Source: Ascarosepion bandense (taxonomy: Eukaryota; Mollusca; Cephalopoda; Sepiida; Sepiidae). From it: a stretch of 64,000 nt of DNA. How positions within the stretch are numbered: the first letter of the stretch is position 1; every line of letters begins with the position of its first letter. Where the stretch lies: NCBI GenBank assembly GCA_037127315.1, contig JBBBDQ010001454.1, positions 2,081,001 to 2,145,000 of the forward strand, written 5' to 3'. Below, piece by piece: positions 57,250-64,000 of this stretch. The position numbers were made by a program, and so were the translations under genes. The notes beneath the pieces were generated by a model. It saw nothing but the letters and a program-made list of their open reading frames with translations. It had not been told where the DNA came from and searched no databases.

Positions 57250-57876
57250 ATTTACACACTCGTATTCACACATCCACACACAGTCCAGTGAAAACCATAT
57301 ATACACGCGTGTATACAAAATTAATGCAAACACATTTATCCACACATATACAAACTAACTTCACATATACACAAAAAGAGGCTTCTTTCAATTACATACA
57401 TCAAACAAAGTATTTATACACATATACAGACATATATATTAAATACATGAGAAAATTCAACTAAAATTTCCGCAATACACTAAGGTTATCAAAGAATAAT
57501 TAACAAAAAGTTTAAGTGATTCTTCAAATTTGAAAGAAAAGGGTCATTTAAAATCTCATTACTAACACATATATACACAAATATGGAAACTAACTTCATA
57601 TGTACACAAAAAATTTATATTCAATTAAATACATTCGACAAAGTAGTTGTATACAAGCGTATATATCAAATACCGAGTAAAATTCAACCACAATTTCCTA
57701 AATACGCAAAAATTACCAAAGAATGATCCACACATAACGAGAGTGAACCTGTAACTACGATAGAGTAGGGTAAACTTAGAATCCTGTTTAACAGGTAATT
57801 TATATTTATTTTTATGACGTGCATTTAAAAATGATTTCATTTCTCTGTTTAAATAGTTGACTAGCTTTTGTAATTT
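57250..57876. other. Intergenic; short duplicated segment
   Basis: 57355-57480 and 57590-57715 share AACTTCATATGTACACAAAA, TTCAATTA-ATACAT, GACAAAGTA-TT and AAAATTCAACTA/CAAA-TTCC, a ~235-bp-spaced direct duplication. Confidence 0.55.

Positions 57877-57877
<1 letters not shown>

Positions 57878-57932
<55 letters not shown>
57878..57932. repeat. (AAT)n, putative 5' target flank of R4/Dong-like copy 2
   Basis: About 18 AAT units ending exactly where GC-containing sequence (CGCGATTGGGATTACAACGA) begins. With the AAT run at 63450 it brackets the whole copy. Confidence 0.9.
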
Positions 57933-57933
<1 letters not shown>

Positions 57934-58651
57934 GCGATTGGGATTACAACGAGAATGACGTGCTTTTCTGAGACTCCTGAAAACATAACGTTTTTTTTTT
58001 TTTTACGTAAACATTAATTCCTCATTTCACTATATTAAACATAAACATTAATTCTCCCCTTCGTATATAATTTTAGTTGTATGTTTCTTCTTTTAATGAT
58101 CCTTAAATAGATTTATTAACTTGTTTTCTAAAGCAAGACAACGATAAAAATATGACGAAAAGCGCTAAAATCTGTTCGATCGACGATATTCTTTCTTAGA
58201 AAAAATATGTAATAATTTTTCTTAGAAAAAACTTCTTTCTTAGAAAGAATATGTAATAATTTATTTATATTTGTTCGTTCATTTTATATATTTGCTTATT
58301 TTTCGATAATCTTATTCTCGTTGGATTTAATGAAAGAATAACACAGAATACAGTAGCCCAACAAATTATTTTTAAATTTTACGGTAGTAAACTCAAAGGT
58401 ATGTCCACTTTTTCTTTCCTATTAAAAAAATTTTTGAGATTTTTTTTTAAACGTAAACATTAATTTTTAATTTCACTATTTAAAACATAAACATTAATTT
58501 TTTCTTCGTATATAATTCAAATTGTATGTTTCTTCTTTTAATGATCCTTTAAATAGATTTATTAACTAGTTTTCTAAAGCAAGACAACGAAATAAAAAAA
58601 AAGAAAAAAAAGAAAATACGACGAAAAACACTAAAGAATGTTCGATCTAGG

Positions 58652-58674
58652 ATATTCTTTCTTAGAAAGAATAT
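58652..58674. promoter_or_regulatory. Perfect 10-bp-arm palindrome in monomer 2
   Basis: Arm ATATTCTTTC, centre TTA, then the exact complementary arm. Repeated at 59338-59360 in monomer 3; in monomer 1 (58188-58260) it is expanded and imperfect. A protein-binding or RNA-hairpin role is inferred. Confidence 0.5.
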
Positions 58675-59337
58675 GTAATAATTTATTATATTTGTTCGTT
58701 CATTTTATATATTTATTTATTTTTCGATAATTTTATTCTCGCTGGATTTAATGAAAGAATAACACAGAATACAGTGGGCGAACAAATTATTATTTTTAAA
58801 TGTTACGGTAGTAAACTCAAAGGTATGTCCACTTTTTTTTTCATATTAAATTTTGAATTTTTTTTGCAAGGACAAAGGTTAATAGTAGCAACAATTGTTT
58901 TTTTTTTTAACAATACTCTCTAAGTGCAGTGATGTTTTTTTTTCCGTTGAACGGCCGTTACAACCAAGTTTGTTTGTTTGTTTTTTCAACCAGCGTCTCG
59001 CTCTTTGAATTTTTCTTTTTCTCAATATGAAATTCTGTTTTAATATAAACAGGATTTTTTCTTTAGGTATTAGCAATTTTTTTTTTAAACGTAATCATTA
59101 ATTTTTGATTTCACTATTTTAAATATAAACATTAATTTTTTCTTCGTATATAATTTAAATTGTATGTTTCTTTAAATGATCCTTAAATAGATTTATTAAA
59201 TAGTTTTCTAAAGCAAGACAAAGAAAAAAAAGAAGGAAAAAGAAAAAAAGAAAAAGGAAAGGAAGGAGAAAAAAAGAAAGAAAAAGAAGGAAAAGAAAAA
59301 TACGACGAAAAACACTAAGAAAACTGTTCGATCTACG

Positions 59338-59360
59338 ATATTCTTTCTTAGAAAGAATAT
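59338..59360. promoter_or_regulatory. Perfect 10-bp-arm palindrome in monomer 3
   Basis: Identical to the palindrome at 58652-58674, in the same place within the monomer. Confidence 0.5.
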
Positions 59361-60452
59361 GTAATAATTTATTTATATTTGTTCGTTCATTTTATATATT
59401 TATTTATTTTTCGATAATCTTATTCTCGTTGGATTTAATGAAAGTATAACACAGAATACAGTGGGCGAACAAATTATTATTTTTAAATGTTACGGTAGTA
59501 AACTCAAAGGTATATCCACTTTTTCTTTCATATTAAATTTTGGATTTTTTTTGCAAGGACAAAGGTTAATAGTAGCAACAATTGTTTTTTTTTTAACAAT
59601 ACTCTCTAAGTGCAGTGATGTTTTTTTTTTTTTCCGATGAACGGCCGTTACGTCTAAGTTTGTTTTTTTTTTGATTTTCTTTCAACCAGCGTCTCGCTCT
59701 TTGAATTTTTCTTTTTCTCAATATGAAATTCTGTTTTAATATAAACAGGATTTTTTCTTTAGATATTAGGGAATTTTTTTTTTTTTTTTTTTTTTAATGA
59801 AATTCTGCTTTATTTTAATTTATCTGTTTGTTCTCTGAATTAACCTAAATAAAATCATCCGTATTATATTTCCTTTAGCTGTCGATATTTCGTAAAATTT
59901 TTTTTTTTATTATTATAATTTTCTTAAAAACAAAACAAAACAAGAAAATAAATTAAATCCGATGAAAAACAATTTATATGGTATTATTTTATAGAAAGTC
60001 TACGTATTTATTGATAAATTTATTTTTATTTATTTATTGATTTAATTTACTTATTTAATTTATCTTATTATGATAATCCTATTTTTGACCAACGACTTTG
60101 TTGAAAAAATGAAAGATAAAGTGGACGAACAAATTATTACATTTATTTTTATATTATATATATATTTTTTTTTTTTTTTTTTCAACAAACGTCTCTCTAT
60201 TTGAATTTTTCCTTTTCTCAATATGAAATTTTGTTTTAATATAAACAGGATTTTTTTTTCTTTAAATATTATAAAATTTTTTTTTTTTTTTTTAAACAAA
60301 ATACTCTAGTAATATTGATGTTTTGTTTCGTTGAGCCGTCTTTCTCCTTGAATTCCAATCGCGTCTATGTCAGATGTTGCTTGGCAGCCCATTTAGCAGA
60401 AGGAAAACTCCGAACAACAACCCGCAACTCAAGGTGTTAATCGTGCCGAGGA

Positions 60453-61600
60453 GTGAATGGCTACTGCGTTATGAGGTCACAAACGATTCCTACAGGCTTC
60501 GGGACCCTGTTTGTAAAAGACCGTTACCCAACGTGCCGGGCAACTTTGGGTGGACTTTTGGACCCGTGCGTCACTCGTGGGAAAAACATGAAAAATACAA
60601 ATAGAAATAAAAAGTCCAGTATGGCTCTTCCAGTGGATAAACAGGGAGCCCGTCCTTCAGGAGGGAACCTACCTGAGGTCGAAAAATCTGCAATAGGAAC
60701 AAACTCCTACACAAAGAATGGATCTTCAGGTCCCCACAACCAGGATAATCCTAATGATGGTCCTGAAAATTCACCAGCTAGATCTACAACCGTATATTTA
60801 AAGAAAGAAAAAATAAAATGGTCTCGTGAGGAGTACAAAGTCGTTATGACTGCATTTCATGAAGCGTTACTCAAACCTCAAAAAAACATGACTCGACAAA
60901 CATATGACATTTGGCGTGAAAAAGTTGGTCAAGCAAATAGAAAGTATATTGACGAAAATAAATTGGTCAATGTACGTAGGTACATTATTCGTAATAACCG
61001 ACTGACAGAGGCTGAAATTCACGAAATTAAAAGAATTGTAACAAGAAGAGTCGAATCAACAAAATATGAAAAGGAACCGGAACCAGAAATAAAAAGTAAT
61101 AACATCAAACAAATCACAGGTCATAATGTAGAAACCGTGAAACACGCAAATCACTGCGAAGATAATGATGTAAGTTTAAAAGTGCTGGAAAGGTGTGATC
61201 TGAGTCTGAGTCAGTTAAAAGACAAAAATAAAATGAGTTCAGAACACATCGAAGATAATTATTTGACGGAAAATAAGAACAATATACAGGAAGCCAAGAT
61301 AGAAATAAAAAACCAGCTAAGTCAAATACAAAGTATTACAATGGAGGAACGTGAACAGCTCCCAATATTCCAACCAACAAAACAAAACCTCCGAACTATT
61401 AAATTGTACAATGCAGCACTGAAATCAATACTGGATGAAGACCCTCATACAAATCTTAACGAAGTAATATATGCATCAGCAACAGCAGCAACAAGAAAAT
61501 TAAACATCAAAATAAAAACAAGGCAGTCACGCAGACGTGAAGATCCACCTTGGAAAAGAAAAAAAGAAAAATCGAAAAAGAAATCGAACAACTAAGAAGT
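60453..61600 (+). pseudogene. R4/Dong-like polyprotein, N-terminal part
   Basis: A 380-residue frame. Residues ~1-115 are Gly/Pro/Asn-rich and unconserved. Residues ~118-205 hold KIKWSREEYKVVMTAFHEAL, TRQTYDIWREK, VNVRRYIIRNNRLTEAEIHE, a basic helical segment with a W-x-x-EEY start, like the DNA-binding region seen in front of the RT in R4-type LINEs. Residues ~300-365 hold LRTIKLYNAALKSILDEDP, IYASATAATRKLNIK and RRREDPPWKRK. The family pattern PPWKRR-x-EKEIEQLRSEL shows that the protein should continue directly into the next frame; an extra or lost A near 61555 broke it. The start ATG is uncertain: ATGs at 60585 and 60621 also fit. A second frame (60374-60604) ending GNFGWTFGPVRHSWEKHEKY overlaps and may be the true upstream frame. 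Confidence 0.65.
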
Positions 61601-62053
61601 GAACTGTCAGTACTGGATGAACTGAGTAGAGGAATAAATGTAAGAACTAGGAAAAGAAGAAGAGCCGAAAAAAAATATAACATCAGGAATGAAAATGACG
61701 TCTTATCAAATAAAGAAAAAATAAAGCAAAAAATCCAACTGAAGGCTCAAAGAATAAGACGCTATGAAAAAAGAGCAAAATTTTACAGACAAAACAAGAT
61801 CTTTCAGACTGATACAAAGAGATTTTACAGGGAAATAGGTAAAAAAAGAATTGAAGTGACAGTACCCCCCAGAATGGAAGAAGTCACACAGTTCTGGGAA
61901 AAGATATGGGCTTGCCCTAAAGAACTTAGCAAGGAAGTACATTGGATTACGCAGGAGATAGAACGAATAAAAAATAAACCAGAACAGACATGGGCTGGAT
62001 TCACAGAAGAGGATTTTAAATGTGCACTGAAAAAAGCACACAATTGGAAATGA
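61550..62053 (+). pseudogene. R4/Dong-like polyprotein, RT N-terminal extension
   Basis: Reads IEKEIEQLRSELSVLDELSR, NVRTRKRRRAEKKYN, KAQRIRRYEKRAKFYRQNKI, RFYREIGKKRIEV, PPRMEEVTQFWEKIWACPKE and CALKKAHNWK, then TGA at 62051 where copy 1 has KFPGIDKIPNFW. The basic helix, FYREIG and FW-x-x-IW-x-x-P blocks are the conserved lead-in to the RT of this LINE group. The same segment opens copy 1 at 4416-4838. Confidence 0.75.
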
Positions 62054-63315
62054 CCAGATATAGATACAATTCCTAACTTTTGGCTATATTATTTAAATAC
62101 AGCACATAAAAACTAGTCAAAGAACTTCAAGAAATGGGTAACGATCCCACTAAAATTAATGCATGGATGATCAAAGGAATTACATTTCTTCTCCCCAAGA
62201 AGAGTGACACAAACAACCTGAAAACTACAGACTAATTACATGTCTTCCGACAACATGCAAACTATTAACATCTATTTTAACAAAACAGACATATTTCTTC
62301 TTGGAAAGAAATGGCATATTACCGCTTGAAGAAAAAGTGCAAACGTAGCTGTTACGGATGTAAAGACCAATTGATTATTAACAGAATGATCCTGGAAAAC
62401 TGCTTCAATGCAAAGAAAAAAATTTAGTACTGCCTGCATAGATTATCGTAAAGCATTCGATTGTGTGCCACATTCCTGGATCTTAAAGACTTTAAATATA
62501 TACAATATATCACCCGTCATCATCAATTTCATCAAACAATGCATGTCGATATGGAAAACAACCCTTTACTTCAATCATATAAATGGAACCTATAAGTCTG
62601 GTAAAATAAACATCAAAAGAGGTATATTTCAAGGTGACCCTTTGTCTCCCTTACTATTCTGTATATTATTAATAGCACTGACCAGTCAACTTAACAAGAC
62701 AGAATGTGGTTATAAAATATCCCAAAAGAAAATAAGCCATCTATTTTACAAGGATGACTTAAAGTTGTATGTTAAGAATGATAATGAGCTGGAAGGTCTT
62801 CTGCAAACTATAAAATGCTTCAGTGAAGTCATTGGAATGAAATTTAATTTGAATAAATGTGCTAAACCTACAGTTTTACGTGGATCATTACAACAAACAT
62901 CCTCAATTAGCTTAGACCCTGCTGTAACAATAAAAGAATTAAAGCCAGAAGAAGCTCATAAATACCAAGGTGTAAATGAGAGCGACAAAAATCACCATAT
63001 AAAATGACAGAAATAGTGCGTAAATAGAAGGCTACGACTGATATTAAAAACTGAATTAAATTCTCAGAACAGAATTATGGCCATTAATAGCCTTGCAATC
63101 CCAGTTGTCCAGTATAGTTTCAACATGTTAAACTGGACTCTAAACGGCATCAAGCGAATGGATTCTAAAACAAGAAAGCTTCTTTCTAAGCATAAGATGC
63201 ATCATCCGAAGGCTGATGTAGACCGTCTATACATACCCCGTAAAGAAGGTGGAAGAGGTCTTATTGTCTTATTAAGTATGGCCCACACACTAAGGAGAAT
63301 CTTATTTGTGTAACG
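62054..63315 (+). pseudogene. R4/Dong-like reverse transcriptase, inactive, endonuclease deleted
   Basis: 62054-62407 is scrambled by small indels (TAG in AAAAACTAGTCAAAG, lost bases near 62222 and 62338). From 62408 the frame gives TACIDYRKAFDCVPHSW, then GIFQGDPLSPLLFCILLIA, then HLFYKDDLKLYVKN, where YMDD has become YKDD. It continues PTVLRGSLQQTSS (one frame, unlike copy 1), KYQGV and a stop at 63005. It resumes at 63077 with LAIPVVQYSFNMLNW and IPRKEGGRGLI, then jumps to VLLSMAHTLRRILFV and TAA at 63311. The jump removes ~981 bp present in copy 1 (6051-7032) between ATT microhomologies. Confidence 0.85.
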
Positions 63316-63371
63316 CTAGGGATGATAGGAGAGACAGAAAAACATGAAATGGAGCCATAACAACACGCCAC

Positions 63372-63386
63372 GACCTGCCTTAGGTC
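63372..63386 (+). promoter_or_regulatory. Conserved 3'-UTR hairpin (copy 2)
   Basis: Same GACCTGCCTTAGGTC stem-loop as in copies 1 and 3. Confidence 0.5.
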
Positions 63387-63449
63387 TTACCGCAGACTTG
63401 GTTGGTAGTGCGATCCTAGCAGAAATCGAAATATGATGAAAAATGGCAA

Positions 63450-63463
63450 CAATAATAATAATG
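63450..63463. repeat. Short (AAT)n at 3' end of copy 2
   Basis: Four AAT units after GATGAAAAATGGCAAC, then unrelated sequence. Confidence 0.85.
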
Positions 63464-64000
63464 TATACCCTTTCTTGAAGAAGGGAAATTAATAAATCAC
63501 TTTAAAATGTAAAATGTTAAATGATTTAAACACAAATGTCAAATAATATTTTATTTACGTTTAACGATCGACTTGATTTTTTTTTTTGCTCTTGACTAAG
63601 ATTTAAATATAAACAATCTAAAAAATCGTTTTCACACTTCAGTTTGAATCTTTCACGAAAATCAATGATTGTATTGATAAATAATTAAATGAACACAAAT
63701 ATTTATGAATTTTGGAAATTAATGTTTTAATAATGTTTTTTTTTTGTTATATGTTAGACAAGAAAAAGATACAAATATTTCTTCTAACGTCTGCTTTGCC
63801 ATCAAATGTTCAGAACATTGACCAGCAGAACTCTGATAGTCTGCAGGTGACAACAAATAAAATCAATATTAATTTGGGAACACATTTATATTTTAAGAAT
63901 TTTAATAAAATCTTCAGAATCTTGTTACTAAACAAGTTGTTGAAACTTTGTGTCAAGCACGGCTGTTCGATATATCTTTTTCTTCCTTCTTCAACATATC
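63464..64000. other. Intergenic to window end, nothing identified
   Basis: AT-rich, no element or gene recognised. Confidence 0.4.

Larger units (their letters stand above)
57991..60300 (+). repeat. Tandem monomers (~450-680 bp) upstream of copy 2 coding region
   Basis: Monomers begin with T-run plus ACGTAAACATTAATT at 58005, 58451 and 59089 (spacing 446 and 638). A more diverged, partial one follows from ~59780. Shared parts: CTTCGTATATAATT, AATGATCCTTAAATAGATTT, TTTTCTAAAGCAAGACAA, TTGTTCGTTCATTTTATATA, CACAGAATACAGTGGGCGAA, ACTCAAAGGTATGTCCACTT, TGAACGGCCGTTAC and TTCAACCAGCGTCTCGCTCT. Monomers 2 and 3 are almost identical. Monomer 1 lacks the AACGGCCGTT part. The start of the coding side (60290-60340, ATACTCTAGTAATATTGATG then TTTCGTTGAGCCG) resembles the monomer text ATACTCTCTAAGTGCAGTGA. 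This is similar in form to the promoter monomers of mouse L1. Confidence 0.8.
57933..63450 (+). mobile_element. R4/Dong-like non-LTR retrotransposon, copy 2 (near full length, ~5.5 kb)
   Basis: Parts in order: short leader (57933-57990), tandem monomers (57991-60300), N-terminal coding part, RT, 3' UTR with hairpin, then AATAATAATAAT. It is the only copy here with a 5' region. Placing the 5' end at 57933 is an inference from the AAT bracket and from the last monomer running directly into the coding part. If the monomers are a separate satellite, the element would start near 60290. Lesions: frameshift in an A-run near 61555, TGA at 62051, small indels at 62110-62340, catalytic YMDD changed to YKDD, an 8-bp loss near 63032, and a ~0.98-kb deletion at 63262 that removes the finger and endonuclease. 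Confidence 0.7.

Noticed and set aside
60453..61595. 380-residue frame as a host gene
   Set aside because: It continues by one frameshift into the RT lead-in that is also found in copy 1, so it is the N-terminal part of the retrotransposon.

Overview
The window reads as AT-rich, repeat-dense nuclear DNA of an animal, most likely a coleoid cephalopod such as an octopus. That assignment is an inference from the overall style: abundant tRNA-derived SINEs, long (TA)n, (CA)n, (ATCT)n and (AAT)n runs, and many decayed LINE and Penelope-like copies. No species-diagnostic gene is present. I found no convincing host protein-coding exon, no operon and no bacterial feature. Every recognisable coding region belongs to a transposable element and is broken.

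Layout. 0-3.5 kb: a LINE tail with a C2H2 finger (minus strand), a SINE piece and two minisatellites. 3.6-8.5 kb: a cluster of retrotransposons whose ends lie in (AAT)n runs. It holds a 3' scrap, then a 2.9-kb 5'-truncated copy of an R4/Dong-like LINE (reverse transcriptase with YMDD, CCHC finger, restriction-like endonuclease), then a second, divergent endonuclease relic whose coding frame has been expanded by eight 42-bp repeats. 9-12.2 kb: microsatellites, a TIR element of about 430 bp, a Penelope-like C-terminus with a GIY-YIG domain, and a CR1/L2-type reverse transcriptase scrap. 14-20.6 kb: a tandem array with UUCG hairpins, a mariner transposase relic, SINEs in both orientations and a 5S-rRNA-like fragment. 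24-25.7 kb: a second Penelope-like element (minus strand). 27.6-32.8 kb: three copies of one RTE-like LINE, two ending in (GAA)n, and a second TIR element. 34-42 kb: SINE and satellite-like repeats. 43.1-44.7 kb: a large imperfect foldback with arms of about 570 bp, one of which carries a SINE. 45-56 kb: two more RTE-like relics, a tRNA-headed SINE, a Tc1-like DNA-binding-domain duplication and a 58-bp minisatellite. 57.9-63.45 kb: the most complete R4/Dong-like copy, apparently bounded by (AAT)n on both sides, with a tandem-monomer leader of about 2.3 kb, an N-terminal coding part, a mutated reverse transcriptase (YKDD) and an internal deletion that removed its endonuclease.

The copies complement each other. 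The 57.9-63.45 kb copy supplies the 5' end and N-terminal coding sequence, the 4.3-7.2 kb copy supplies the endonuclease, and all three share a 3' untranslated region with a small hairpin. Together they outline one family that probably inserts into TAA/AAT microsatellites, as Dong elements are known to do. The family's tandem leader and the foldback at 43-44.7 kb are the two structures most worth following up.
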